Shown: positions 11,962-23,700 of the stretch, piece by piece
How positions within the stretch are numbered: position 1 is the first letter of the stretch
Layout: every line of letters begins with the position of its first letter
Source: Microthyrium microscopicum
Taxonomy: Eukaryota; Ascomycota; Dothideomycetes; Microthyriales; Microthyriaceae
Assembly: GCA_010405405.1 (NCBI GenBank)
Contig: MU004231.1
Coordinates: 1,309,784 to 1,373,783, forward strand
DNA: 64,000 bases
Direction of reading: 5' to 3'
Program-made: the position numbers and the translations under genes
The notes under the pieces: generated by a model
What the model was told of the DNA's origin: nothing
Databases searched by the model: none
The model's input: only the letters and a program-made list of their open reading frames with translations

Positions 11962-13446
11962 TCATATCTCAACTCCTTCGGTAAGATGCCCCGAACGATT
12001 TATTGTATGGTGCCTTAAGCCCCCAGTCTCTCTGTCGTAGTCTGGCCTTATTGTTCTGCTCCGTAGTGGCCAGCTAGAATCATTCAAATTATGTTCTCGA
12101 TGATGGACTTCTTCCACGTCAATGAGGGTCAAATCTTGTTCCAGGCCCCAGCCAACCTGCCACGAGAAATGCAGGCCAAAAAAGTCAGCCATCTCGCTCC
12201 TGATCTGCTGTCTTATCTCTGCATTTTCTGCATCTCCTTCATACACCAATCGCGGCTTGGTCTCCTTAGCCCACAGTGTATCTGCAGACGGGAGTTTTGG
12301 AAAGTCGCAGTGGGGTCCAGATGGAGACTCGTGCCTCGTGTGCGTCGAGGCATGACCATCATATGTGTGTGCTACCACGACTGCGACAAAAGGTTGTCTT
12401 GTAAAGGGCGGCTCGACAATCTCCGACGGACCCCGTTCGCAAGTCCAATGAATCTGGGTGGCGCATTGCGTGCATCGCGCAGCATATGCCGTTCCCACAG
12501 TATAGTCTGTAGGCAGCTGGACCGCGTGCTGTAATCCGTCGCTTGAAAGCTCTAACGGATCCCAACCCGGTTTGAGGTCAAGCTGGATATCTTCCCTCTT
12601 CTCCGACGTAGATGCTAACATGTGGTGTGGACATACGTCGAGCGCAATCTTGCTGTGAGACCAGGATTCGTTTGCGGCACGGTATTTGTAATAGCGCAAT
12701 ACAATCGCTTTGGAGCGGAAGATTCGAGTTGTTACTTTAACGAGGCCGAGGTATGACGGATTGCCAATACTACGTTTCCAGATATGTTCGGCTATATCAA
12801 TATGCGGCAATCCCTGCATACCGGACCAGGACAAGTTTTTCAGGGGCGAGAGGACACATTCTTTTGGCTGTGATGTCTCGTAGTGGGATCGGAGGTAAGG
12901 AAGGAGGTAGAAACGCAAGTAGGACTTCACCATCCCATGAGGGACGGCATTGCAGTCATTGCCAGGCCGAACTCTTGGATCGTATCCCAAGGGGTCACCA
13001 CCAAGGACAAAATCCCCATCGCCAGCTTGAGGTACATATTGGTACGGATGGAGGCAGACACAAGTGGCGCAGATCCAGTACCTTTGAGGCGCATCTCGCT
13101 GAAGTAAATGCAAGAGGCAGAGCGTATCGATTCGTGTAGTATCATCAGACAGGTTGTTTCGACCTCGGAGTCTACGCCAGCAGTCTGTCCCAAGCTTTTC
13201 ACATAAAGCTCGACATGTTAAGCTTAGGACAGCCTCTGAAACTGGTGAAAGTTGAGATGTGATGTCTACCAGGATTTCCGCTGGTAGGCTGAGAAGCCCC
13301 GGAACGGGAGATGTGCCGGTCGAGAGATCTGGATCTGGATCTGGGATTCTCTGATATCGATGCGTATAGCCATGAGGCCAAAGAATATTGCAGATTCGCT
13401 GGAGCAAAGACATGGCTTTCAACAGGGGGTCACTGTGCCAGCTCAC
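11962..13446 (-). CDS. F-box domain protein
   Basis: Single-exon gene, 494 aa. Residues about 51-86 (LLSLPAEILVDI... then LSLTCRALCEKLG) are a textbook fungal F-box, the segment that binds Skp1, so the protein probably serves as substrate receptor of an SCF ubiquitin ligase. A second in-frame Met at residue 12 could be the true start. Downstream, the WICATCVCLHPY region and the ARCTQCATQIHWTC region hold paired cysteines that may bind zinc. The C-terminal third is acidic and rich in charged residues with no recognised repeat. It does not share the conserved C-terminal block of the F-box-like array at 30.5-38.9 kb, so it is not a fifth member. The target is unknown. Confidence 0.8.
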   Translation of the reverse strand: MSWHSDPLLKAMSLLQRICNILWPHGYTHRYQRIPDPDPDLSTGTSPVPGLLSLPAEILVDITSQLSPVSEAVLSLTCRALCEKLGTDCWRRLRGRNNLSDDTTRIDTLCLLHLLQRDAPQRYWICATCVCLHPYQYVPQAGDGDFVLGGDPLGYDPRVRPGNDCNAVPHGMVKSYLRFYLLPYLRSHYETSQPKECVLSPLKNLSWSGMQGLPHIDIAEHIWKRSIGNPSYLGLVKVTTRIFRSKAIVLRYYKYRAANESWSHSKIALDVCPHHMLASTSEKREDIQLDLKPGWDPLELSSDGLQHAVQLPTDYTVGTAYAARCTQCATQIHWTCERGPSEIVEPPFTRQPFVAVVVAHTYDGHASTHTRHESPSGPHCDFPKLPSADTLWAKETKPRLVYEGDAENAEIRQQIRSEMADFFGLHFSWQVGWGLEQDLTLIDVEEVHHREHNLNDSSWPLRSRTIRPDYDRETGGLRHHTINRSGHLTEGVEI

Positions 13447-13937
13447 ATGGTGGGATCACTCAGATATGTAAGATATATCTGGGAGATTTGGTCCTTGGCA
13501 GTAGCCTGCATTGTGACTGGGATTGGATGAGGGGCATGGATCTGAGGATTTGGTTAGCGGTCTGAGTCGTTTCATGAACCATTGTGAGATCAACGAGTGG
13601 TAAGGGCACTTGGATCGTGCATAATTAGCTTTGATGGCATAGAAATAGCAACAGGTGGAACCACATTTCATGTGGCGCTATGTGACCACGTTGGATTCCA
13701 CGTGGTAGAAGGATTTCTGCATCATGCAAGTCGGGGCTCCGGAGCATTCTAGAAGAATGACCTTCCTAGAGCGGCAAAGATGTGAGCTTGGTGATTTTCA
13801 AATCTCTCCATTTGTGCCCGGTCAGCGCTTACAGATTGATTTCTCATGCTTTGGTGCACATTCTGATCCTGGCGTAGACCTTATAAGAAGAACCTTGAAA
13901 TATCATTGGAAGCATCGTGTGATAAGTAAGTCCTTTG
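13447..13937. other. Intergenic, F-box 5' side
   Basis: 491 bp between the F-box start and the stop of the membrane protein gene (same strand). I see nothing beyond short shadow frames. Confidence 0.5.
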
Positions 13938-15158
13938 CTAAACAAATCCTATTTTCACTGCAAGATTCTCTAGTTCCTCACTCCACCAGATACTCCAGAA
14001 ACCAGTTTTGGAACTCGGAATCTCACTGGTAAAGCAATCGGCCCAAAGAGGCTGGCCAAACCTGCCCGTGTCGGCACTTCCATCAACAATGCTGAGGCTC
14101 AGAGGATGTACTTCCGTATAGATATGTAGTGGTACAGATACCACAATAATGATGAACATCAGCGAGAAAATGATTTTCAAAAAGCTAGTGTTTCCTTTGA
14201 GATGTGTCGTCGAAAGCGGAAACCATTCTTGCTTCTTGAACAGGCTCTTGATGGATATTTCCAGGCCCCGGGTTATTTCGTCGCCAAGGTCGTGTCGATC
14301 AGGTCCGTTGAGTCTTGCGTCTAGCTCTTCCTTTACTCGAGCATCTATCGTTCCAAGCAAAGCAAAAACGCATGCGCCACCGATAACCAGGCAAATATAT
14401 GGGACTATGACCTCGAATTGAGCGAGGTGATTCGAGCTTTGGCTTACGCCTCTATCATAGCTGATGCAATAGAAGCTGTTTTTCAGGCTGAGAGCTTTCT
14501 CGGTCTGACAGTCCGGGACCGAGATGGGGCACACTGTGTGAGTTGGCACCCAAGCACCATACTGATCCCAGCCTTCTTTGATGCCTGGAGAGATGGATGC
14601 GCAGACCGCTATATAAAGAAGCACAAGGTCAATATAGAGCAGAAGCCGTAGGTGAGTAATCCAGTATATTCCTTTGTAGTTGTTAAGATATGGCAGGATT
14701 GATAAAAAGGAGACAAAAGCCATGGATGGCGCAATTCGTGCACCGCCTCTGGCAACTTCATGAGCAGCCCCTGCCCCAAGATGAGGATTTCCTTTGATAG
14801 CAGAGACGAAGGTCGATATGGCACGAATCGTGATTATGAGGTATTTTGCCAAATCCAGAGCAATAGATGAACGACTTGGTCGCTTGTTTGGGTCATTTTT
14901 GCCGGATTCAAGCTGCTTGTGTGCATTTCTGCTAGAAATCAATGCCCACACAGCAAATCCGACTGATATAGAGAAGCTGATCAACACGTAAGGCCAAGGA
15001 CGTGGGAGTGATTGTGGACTGTATTTCACAGAAAACTTTGATATATGTGACTGATTCCATAGTCCATAGCTAGGAGAGCCGGTACCGAACGGGGATGAGG
15101 TGGCCATTGTTGCAAGTAATGAGAGCAGTTCGCGAAATCTTTGGTGAGCGTTTGCCAT
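13938..15158 (-). CDS. Multi-pass membrane protein, unknown function
   Basis: Unrecognised 406-aa single-exon protein. About five or six hydrophobic spans are visible: WPYVLISFSISVGFAVWALI, ALDLAKYLIITIRAISTFV, MAFVSFLSILPYL, LLLYIDLVLLYIAVCA, VIVPYICLVIGGACVFALLG and IIFSLMFIIIVVSVPLHI. A Cys-containing loop (HTVCPISVPDCQ, FYCIS) between spans four and five probably faces the outside or a lumen. A charged loop rich in Arg/Asp/Glu follows span five. The ORF start (MANAHQRF) may be too early: a second Met (MATSSPFGTG) lies 17 residues in. No transporter or enzyme signature is seen. Confidence 0.6.
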   Translation of the reverse strand: MANAHQRFRELLSLLATMATSSPFGTGSPSYGLWNQSHISKFSVKYSPQSLPRPWPYVLISFSISVGFAVWALISSRNAHKQLESGKNDPNKRPSRSSIALDLAKYLIITIRAISTFVSAIKGNPHLGAGAAHEVARGGARIAPSMAFVSFLSILPYLNNYKGIYWITHLRLLLYIDLVLLYIAVCASISPGIKEGWDQYGAWVPTHTVCPISVPDCQTEKALSLKNSFYCISYDRGVSQSSNHLAQFEVIVPYICLVIGGACVFALLGTIDARVKEELDARLNGPDRHDLGDEITRGLEISIKSLFKKQEWFPLSTTHLKGNTSFLKIIFSLMFIIIVVSVPLHIYTEVHPLSLSIVDGSADTGRFGQPLWADCFTSEIPSSKTGFWSIWWSEELENLAVKIGFV

Positions 15159-15990
15159 ATAAGGGGATTTTATATCAGGCTGTTTTGATTACCTAAAGCT
15201 TTTGCTTGATACAGTGCCAACCGCGCGTTGGAATGATAACTGGTTGAGATCACGATGTAGCCGCTCAAGGCGCTTTTCTTGGCTTCAATAATCATGCGCC
15301 AAGGAGATTCACACTCCAGTAAGCACGATGAGGCGGTGGCTGCGTGCTTACCCCTTTCGAGGGTAAAGATAGATAGCAGCCAGGAAGTTTCGAATGGAGC
15401 TGCATCGGCGATGCATAAAATGGGCCTATTCGGGTTGATGCTCAACATAATAATGCAATGACACGAGCTGAGGCCGCACGCTTGCATTGTGACATGAATT
15501 ACAAACATACAACAAACCACATTATCAGAGAATCCTAAACCAGTGGTACAGGCTCTTACCAACAGCTTTCTTCCGAGAAGGTATCAAGACGCATCGTCTT
15601 CACCTAGAAACGCGTATGATTTTCGCCTAAGATGCTCGCTGGATGTATTCGTACCCAGACTAGCCTTGAGTGCTCGAGCATACCTTCAGCAATGCGGTAC
15701 AGTACGCGAGCGCCAGCCATCTAGTATGAGCTGTGAGGTCATGGTACTGTGAGGTAATGGAAGATACTCCATGGAGAAAGTCCATAACAGGTGGGAAATA
15801 ACATGAGGAAAATTGAACGAAGAGGAGGAACAATTAAGAATTTTAGAGGGAGTTATGTTTGCACTAATCCCGTTTAGGTCTAGTCATTAAATTGTCAAGA
15901 TCTCATCACTTCCCTTCATCAAGCTAAAGTCGCCTGTCGCAAGCTTAAACCCTTCATCCAACCCTCATCTCCATTACTGCTTCCTCCTTC
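15159..15990. other. Divergent intergenic region
   Basis: 832 bp between the divergent membrane-protein and CID genes. A 130-codon minus-strand frame (15170-15562) has no family resemblance and could not be joined in phase to the membrane gene, so it is not called. The 60 bp before the CID start is pyrimidine-rich, as is common in fungal leaders. Confidence 0.5.
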
Positions 15991-17617
15991 ATGGCTTCTC
16001 ATCAGCTGGCCATCGCAAAGGCAACTTTCGCGGCATCTCTATTACGCCCGGACTCGACCTGCAGCATCATTCCTCATGACTCTGTTGACGACTTTCATCA
16101 ACTCCTCGACTCCGCATTCAGTCGCTGCTCGCCAGCGAATGTCCAGGTCTGATTTATATGCTCTTTTGCCTGTTTTCAAAACCCGCGCTAAACTTGTCTT
16201 TGGAGCCGACTAGGCCTGTAGAGAATGGTTGACCCAAAATATCCTTCCATCCAAGGCGCGCTCCGCTGCTTGGGGTAAATTCCTGGCAGTACGCTCTGCT
16301 TCATTTACTGAGCAAGATGGCTCTGTAAACACAAGTCGCGCTCTCTCACCCAGACGAGCAAGACTACACGTGCTCTATATCATAAACGATGTTCTTCATT
16401 GGAACAAATACCACAACCGGGACTATAAGCCAGACGTTTTTGTCACGTCAATTGAGAACCATCTCAAAAGCCTTCTGGCCTCTGCAACAGCCTTTGATGC
16501 CGCGAAATACAAGCGACACCATGCTAAAATATTACAACTCTTGGACTTATGGGATGGGTGTAGATACTTTTCACTCGCACTGACCAAGTCCCTCAGACAA
16601 GTATTCGAGAAAACGAGAGCTAGCGGAGTAGAGACTGTCGATGATGGGCCGGCACCAGCATCGACGCTCATTGCTTCCATGGGCAAGGAGGCTCCATGGG
16701 CAATGCCGCCTACACATGGAGATCCTGCAGCGCCCTACTACGATCTCCCAGCTGGTAACCTCATACCACACATCATACCCAATTCATCTCGTCCTGTGAA
16801 CGCTCAGGCAATCAAGCCAGTCCAGTTTCCCCCTGGCCCAGCAGACCCCAGCCTCGTATCAGCCGTCGAACTCTTCCTCAAAGACGCCAACAAAATCTTT
16901 GACGTTCAAGAAGACGATAGCACCGTCCCCGATATCGACGCCATGGGCCAAGCGTTAATACTAGATGAGATGGGAGAGCGCATCGACAGCGACACCTACT
17001 ACGGCTGGTCTCGAGCTTTCTGCGAGCAGATGAACAAACGACAATCCCAGGCCAAACTACAAAGTCGCAGTCCATCTAGAAGTCGGAGCAGGAGCTACTC
17101 GACTGACCGCAGTCGAAGCTACAGTCCTCGCAAACGACGCCGCTCCACAAGCTCCTTTCGCGGACGTTCGCGCTCACCTTCACCAAATCGCAACCGTATG
17201 CAAAGTCGCTCTCCCATTCATCCTCCTCCCACAAACTATCCACCGCCTACCAACTATCCTCCTCCTCCTCCTGCTGCTCTAATAAATTCTTCTTCAAACT
17301 ATCCTCCACCTAATATGCGTCCTCCTCCATTCCAACAAGCACAACCGCCACCACCACCACCTCTTCCTGCGGCGATAGTTCACAGTATGCGGCCGCATGG
17401 ATGGACAGGTCCTTGGCCACCGCCTCCACCTGGCCATATGTTCAACGGCGGAGGGTTTCCAGTACCGCCTCCGCCTCCGCCGCCTGCGCCAGGCCAGTTT
17501 ATGAATGCGCCGGGCTTTATACCGCCGCCACCGCCTGGCTGGACGCCCCCTATGCCGCCGGCGTGGCAAAGTGGGCGAGGGAGGGGGAATATGCGGGGCA
17601 ATGGACGAGGATATTGA
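15991..17617 (+). CDS. CID (RPR) domain SR/proline-rich RNA-processing protein
   Basis: Exons 15991-16146 and 16214-17617 (67-nt intron); 519 aa. The start MASHQLAIAK is required to complete the fold. Residues about 25-155 form a CID/RPR domain (FHQLLDSAFSRCSP, then across the splice ACREWL, then LHVLYIINDVLHW). This helical domain binds the RNA polymerase II C-terminal tail or related partners. A run of SR dipeptides follows (about 325-380), then a very proline-rich tail with poly-Pro runs and a C-terminal RGRG/RGNGRG arginine-glycine patch. The overall plan resembles CHERP-like splicing factors (CID plus SR), though no SURP domain is visible. Nuclear pre-mRNA processing is inferred. It converges with MTHFR. 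Confidence 0.8.
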
Positions 17618-18113
17618 GGATGTATAGTCTTTGTAGGATTGATGTATGAGTAGTATAGGGAATGTGAATTGATACGAAAATCTAGTAGCAATTTCTTGCA
17701 ACGCCTAATCATGAAGTGCCATGGCGATCCGCGATAATTATGTGATATAGTTCTTCAATAGCACCACCGAGTAGAAAGTGATTAAGGAAGGGTGTATTTC
17801 CAGTCTATTAATGCACTGAATGCACAAATCGGCCACTCTATTAGTCCCCAATGATCCAGATCTAATGCCCAATCTACAGCACGCTTGCGCCAGTTATGTA
17901 TGCAGTTTAAACCATGTTCTTCTACCTCTGATATCGAGAACGCCAATATTAGCAGGTCTAAGTCTACGTAACCTAATCAGCCGCCCACGGGGAAAACAGC
18001 GGGCGCTTTACTGCCAATTACCTGCTCTCATAGGCACTGTTCTCTCCCTAAGTAATTTCAAATTGGTCGAAAGGATGTATAGTTTGTCATTCTGCCCTAC
18101 CGAACTCTTGGAC
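17618..18113. other. Convergent 3' intergenic region
   Basis: 496 bp between the stop codons of the CID gene and MTHFR, holding both 3' untranslated regions. I see no gene. Confidence 0.5.
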
Positions 18114-20323
18114 TTACTTTGTTTCGTTCAGTAACAGATCCCAGATAGCGTTCGCCTCTAGGTAGTTGTGGTGCACAATGTTTAGCAGCCAGTAGTCTGA
18201 TTCAATGTCTTTGAGTAGTTGTGCTGTTGGACTGCGTGGTGGGTAGATATGCTGCCATTCTCGCCATATGCTGAATGCTTCGTCGCGCCAGGCACGGAAT
18301 GATTCTGCTTCGATTATTGTTGGTGTGATGATTCTGAAATTCTTGTTAGCATGATGGCTAATCTGAGAGAAGACGGGATGGCCTACTCTTTGCCCGCAAA
18401 GGTACCCCACGTCACAGGATTGACAGCCTCAGAGTCACTGGCCTCAAAGGCGCCAGCACTATTGGAAGCAAAGTACGTGACTTCGGGGTGTTTGTCGAGG
18501 ACTTCACGGAATGCTTTCCAGGAGGTATTGGAAATGAAGAATTCGACAAACGGCTTTTGGAAGACAAAGCCGCTTCGAGGACCCCAGCCGAAGACGGGAT
18601 CAGAGCTCTTTACGCCGTTGACGGCTGGCTGACTTGCAACCGTCCACCAGCCTTTTGCATTTAGAGCGAGTAGGTGTTCTTTGATGGTAGAGGTTTCGGG
18701 ATTAAGGCCTTCTTCGCTCCAAGGTATAGCTCTTAGCTCTCCGGATACGTGTTTTTGGAAGATAGTGTTGATGTCGTTAGTAGTTACGGGAAATCCCCAA
18801 AGTTTGATGGCTTCGGGAATTGATACGTGGAGGGAGACACCATAACCGTCAATCTCGCCAAAGGCTATAGCAATTGTTAGTACATGACACTGGGGCATCA
18901 GCATAATTGCATGATGAACAGCACTCACCTGGAGAACGAGCATCACCCCAACGACCATTGGGAAAGTCATCCCACGTCGCTTCACGACCCAATGATCCTT
19001 CCCCTTCTGAGATCTCAAGCGCAGTCTTCGGTGCTAACGGCTTATCATCGCGCTTGCCAGCATCTTTCTGTGTAATTTCATAGTCTTGGTTGCTCAAAGC
19101 AGTCAACTTCTCAACCACCACCCTGTTTTGGGGACCTGACGACAGTCTTCGTCGATCAAAGGATCCCAACTCTGGGGGAGTCAATGTAGAAGAAGGTGAA
19201 ACAATCACTTCCGACGGTAGGTCTTCCACTGTGAGCTCCTTGATCAGATGGTTGCGCTCCACAATCTGAGACACTGCTTTCTCCAGATTGAGTGTGTAGA
19301 AATGGAAGCCTTGTTTTCCAGGAGTTCCCATCTTTTTCAAACCCTCGATAATCTCACTCAAGATATCGACACCAACTTTCTTGACTTCTTCGTCATCGCT
19401 TTTCACAGCATCTAGTCTAGTCATCAACTCTGCTGGAACCTTCGCGTGGCTCAACTTCGCAACGCGCCGTACGACTTGATAGCTCTGTATTGGCATCAAG
19501 CCCGGAATAATCGGTATCCCCTTAAACACCCCCGACTCATCGCCCCTCAACATCGCTTCAAACTTCCGATACGCCTCCACATCAAAGAACAACTGCGTCA
19601 TGATGAAGTCCGCACCAGCTTTTGTCTTCTCCACCAAGTACGGCAAATCAAACTCCGCATCCTGTCTTTCCGGGTGACTCGTATCCGCATGGCCATCCGG
19701 ATACGCAGCCACACCAATGCAGAAATAGTCCCCGTATTGTTCTCGTATGTATTTGACGAGATCCACAGCCCAGACAAACTGCTGCTGGGCACCTTCATTT
19801 GGATCACCGTATTCGGCGTTGCGTGGTGGATCACCACGTAGGGCGAGTATGTTGCGGATGCCGAGAGTTTTGGCGCGTGACAGGGCTTCGTCGATGAGGC
19901 GTTGGCTCATGTTGGTGCAGGTCAGGTGAAGACATGTTGTTAGACCGAGTTGTTGTTGGGTGAATTCGGCGAGTTCGAGAGATTTGCTAGATGTGGAGCC
20001 ACCGGCGCCCTGGTGCTGATTAGCGATGGTGACTCGCATATGTCATGATAGCCATCTAGTGCTAAGGGTCTCATTGAATGCTATGAACGCGCAGATCTGA
20101 AGGGAAAGCTTACCCAAGTGATATTGACGAAAAGCGGCCGCAAGGCCTGGGACATTCGCGCAAGACGAGCCTGTAGATTCGATAGACCCTATGAATGATT
20201 AACACCAGATCTATCAGAGCACGGAGAATATTATACAGCTGCAGTCTTTGGTGGAAAGAACTCTAAAGAGAAAAAGGGCGTGTCATCGGCCAACGCGGCG
20301 ATTTTATCTGTGATCTTCTCCAT
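18114..20323 (-). CDS. MET12: Methylenetetrahydrofolate reductase, MET12 type
   Basis: Reduces 5,10-methylene-THF to 5-methyl-THF, the methyl donor for methionine synthesis; cytosolic flavoenzyme. Five exons: 20323-20237, 20188-20114, 20009-18929, 18864-18387, 18333-18114; 646 aa. The N-terminal TIM barrel shows SLEFFPPKT, NITWGAGGS, CLHLTCTNM, NILALRGDPPRN and the MTQLFFD strand. The C-terminal half is the regulatory domain (TWDDFPNGRWGD, FGEIDGYGV, PWSEEGL, VFGWGPRSG, then AWRDEAFSIWREW and IVHHNY). SLEFFPPKT and TWGAGGS match yeast Met12 rather than Met13 (SFEYFVPKT, TWNAGGG), so a MET13-type paralogue is expected elsewhere in the genome. The longer open frame starting at 20039 runs into intron 2 and gives a false N-terminus. 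Confidence 0.95.
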
Positions 20324-20755
20324 GGCTTCGGCTTGGGGTATCTTGCGGAGGCCAATTGATGGTGAGGCGGGACTGGTCAGTACAGAGATGATTCATGCTA
20401 TATCAATTGAGCGAAGTGGCAAGAACATGACTGAGTGACGTGCTGGTTGACAGAGTCGGTGGTGGAAAATGGTATCTTCGGTTAGGTGGGGCAATACGCG
20501 GTGAGAGCCATTGAGACGAGTCGCAACCGCGTTGTGGAGCCTTGAAGTACTTAACCTTCATTTGTCTTGCGCGTTTGTCTTGCGCGTTTGCCTTGCCTCC
20601 TATATTGAAGTTAGAGTATAACATCTTGAGGCACAAGAAACAGAAAGTGGTGGTACAGGATGTATATTCCATGACAGATCTAGATCCACTGCATCACAGC
20701 GCTTTGTTCTCCTACCACCGAGCACAAGCTGCCCATACACAACAGAGATGCAAGT
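20324..20755. other. Intergenic, MTHFR promoter
   Basis: 432 bp between the MTHFR start and the RAD9 stop (same strand). Contains a near-exact tandem duplication of a short stretch (tcttgcgcgtttg, about 20567-20592). No gene seen. Confidence 0.5.
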
Positions 20756-23700
20756 CTAGTCCTCCAGGGCCCCAGATATTAAGCTCTGCAGTACAAAGTC
20801 ATCATCCACGAGCCAGCAATTGTCTGCTTCGAACTTCACTTTCGCTTCCTTCATCTGTTCCTCTGAGTCGACATATATCCAGTCCCAGTCTTCTGTTGCC
20901 TCCCTGTACACTCGATAAGCCTCTTCTAGGTCTGCCACGCGTTGAATTGCTTTCACCCCGAGTGCAACCGTCAAGAACATGAACACTTTGCGCTTCTTAG
21001 GCAAACGCTTCCCTGCTGACACGAATAGTATACGTTCCCCGCTAAAGAGCTGATCACGTCGAGAGAGGGTGCGCGCTAATTGAGCTTCAGGCGAGTCTGG
21101 CGCGTAGGGCACAAGTGTGCGTGAGAGAATCGCGCCTTGCAATGATTTTGATTCACCAGCTGCCAAAGCATAGCGAGCCCACGGAAGAGGACGGCCCTGG
21201 GCGGCGCTGTCGATTGCCCATCGGTAATGTAAGACTGGAATTGCGAGTGCAAGAGCCTGCATATGCTTGGCGCGACGCGAATGTTGATCGGCCAGAACTG
21301 CGGTGAAACCTATGTTTTGTGCAACCGCGGAAAGATGCAGCTGTGGACGAGTCTGCGTGCTAGATGAAGCAGTCGAGTCGGCGAAAAGCGTTGTTGGCAG
21401 GTCAAAAAGTTCCTCAAATCCATGTTCGACCAGAGAACCACCGTTTGTTCGAAGAGCCTTCTTGACAGCTTTAGCATCCTCCTCTGGGATGTTACTCAAT
21501 GCAAACGACATGTTGCCAAAGACGCCCGATGCTTCCGCGATTGCTTCTTGCACATCTTGGACTGGGCTTGCTGCTCGTTCTGAGGCATGCACTGATCTGC
21601 GACTATTGTCGAAGACTGGCGTAGACACTCGAGATCGGCTACTTGTACTCAATGGTGTGGGTACAGTACTTGCGGTCGGAATGTTCAAACTCGGTATGTA
21701 TTTTCGACTTTCGAGCTTTTCGAATTCTTGAGGTGCGATCTTGATCTTGGAAACCGGGATATCAATGATTTGCGCTACCTCTACGGTGGAAGAAATGCTG
21801 TCCCTTGATTTTGTAGTCACACAGACAGTCTGATAGCCAAAGACATCCATGGTAGGAACTTGCACAGATGGTTCAGCTTCCAACGGATTAAATTTGTTTT
21901 TGAGGCCAACAACCACGTAGTTCTTTCCTCGCATTCTAGGAAGCTCGACTTTGACAAAGTCACCAGGGCGGAGTTCCAGGCGAAATATCCATTTATTTGC
22001 ATCAACTGCCGATGTCGATCCATCGTCCCATAAAACGTCAAGCGACACTGCTCCTCGCGCGATGGCTACCTCCTTTTTGCAGGTGCCAGGGTAACAAGCG
22101 TTATATTGTCCAGGAAAGTAGCCAAATATGCGATCTGTATAGACTAGATTTTCTTGACTCAAATCTGTGATCATGTCCTCGCCTGTGACTACTTCAGATT
22201 GAAAGGCCCCTTTCTCTGGCTCCGGTTGCTTCGAGCTTTCGAAAGGTGTCACTGGATGAGACGCGCTGAGGGTTCCAGTGGAAGTCAGACCGTATTGTGA
22301 CTCCTCCACATCAAATACACTGCCCATCTTGCTTTTGGCCGCTTGTCTTTTCTCGCGATCTCGTGCCGTAGAATTGAAGAACTTTTTGGGTCTTGTAAGT
22401 CTTCCTCTCCCGAGAACATTACTCCCGGCAGGGGTAGCAAATTGGTGTACCGTAGCAGAGCTGATTTCTACTCCAGCCTGTTCGGATCCATTGGGTTGCT
22501 CAACTACTTCGGTGCTTCGTGTCGATAGTGGTACCATTTCTTTATCTTCTTGGGCGTCCTTTCGCCCAGGAGAACTGATTTTCTGACGTTTCCGTCCATG
22601 CCAATTGACGGGCGATGATCCAGAAAGAATAAGTTTCTCGGGGATCTCACTGGATAGCTCGTCCAATTCGTCGTCGGAAATTTCCAGATATTTTCTCCGT
22701 TGCGTATGTAGGTCTGATAGAGGGGACGAAGTACTCCCGTTAGGAGCAGACGCAATTCTTGACTCGGCCGTTTGGTAGTCTGTTCCATTTGACGTATCTG
22801 GAGCGTCTTGAATTAATGATATCGAGTTGTCTTCGCCCTCTATTATCTCTGAATCACCTACGTCCTCCAACCGCAGGGGCTCATTTAGCATATGACTTGC
22901 CTCTTGCTGGGTATGAGGATCAACAGAAGCTATTTGGGATGCGAAGTTGTTGACTCCAAGATCAATGATATTCGCTGGCGGGCGGAGCTCGTCATCTTCG
23001 ATCTCGTCTTGCCCTTGACTGAGATTTAGGACGCGAACTTGCGAATAACTTGAGCTTTTCTGTGAGGTACCATTGGTCAAGGGCAGCTCCTCGCGGACAA
23101 CAGGTGGACTACTTGGCACTGGACTCTGTGACTCGGGGCCGCTGTCTTTGAGAGTCGGAGGTCTCTGTGGCGACGAGGTATTTAAAGCAGCCTGAGTCGT
23201 CGTTCCCAGCTTCGCCTTTTGACTGGAGGCCAAGTGGGAATAAATTGATTCTAGTGGCCCAGTATCAGGGCGGCCAGATGGCGAAGAAGGAATTGGAGGT
23301 CTTTCAAGATCATGGGGCGTACATTGTGAATCCGTAACTCGGTCTGTATGCTGTGTACCAGACATTCTCGGCACTTTAAAGAATAGGTGAACATCCTCTG
23401 GCGTTCCAGCGATTTTCAAATTTCCTTGTTTGTGACTTTGTGCACCCTCATCTTCATTCATAGCATCCACACTCTCATCAATTGTTGAGCTAAGCGGAAT
23501 GCGTGCACTGATTATTCGGGGCTTGGTGACAGTAATAGGTGGTTCAGCATCAGATTCGTCGTCATCCTCTATAACAATAGGTTCAGCTGAGCTTCTAGCA
23601 CGTGAAACTCCAGCAGCTCGTGCTTGATCATCCTTTAACAGTTGCTCTTTGGCTACTGGACCCGGAAGCTTCGCAAGAGTAGCTAGATGATGGGCCGACA

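Noticed and set aside
11640-11972. 110-aa minus frame next to the F-box gene
   Set aside because: Overlaps the F-box stop region and shows no protein-like features.
15170-15562. 130-codon minus frame as an upstream exon of the membrane protein
   Set aside because: The only GT-AG join I found lands in the wrong frame, and the peptide resembles no family.
18849-20039. MTHFR start at 20039 (MRVTIANQHQ)
   Set aside because: Those residues are read from intron 2. Two upstream exons supply SLEFFPPKT and NITW, which complete the conserved barrel.
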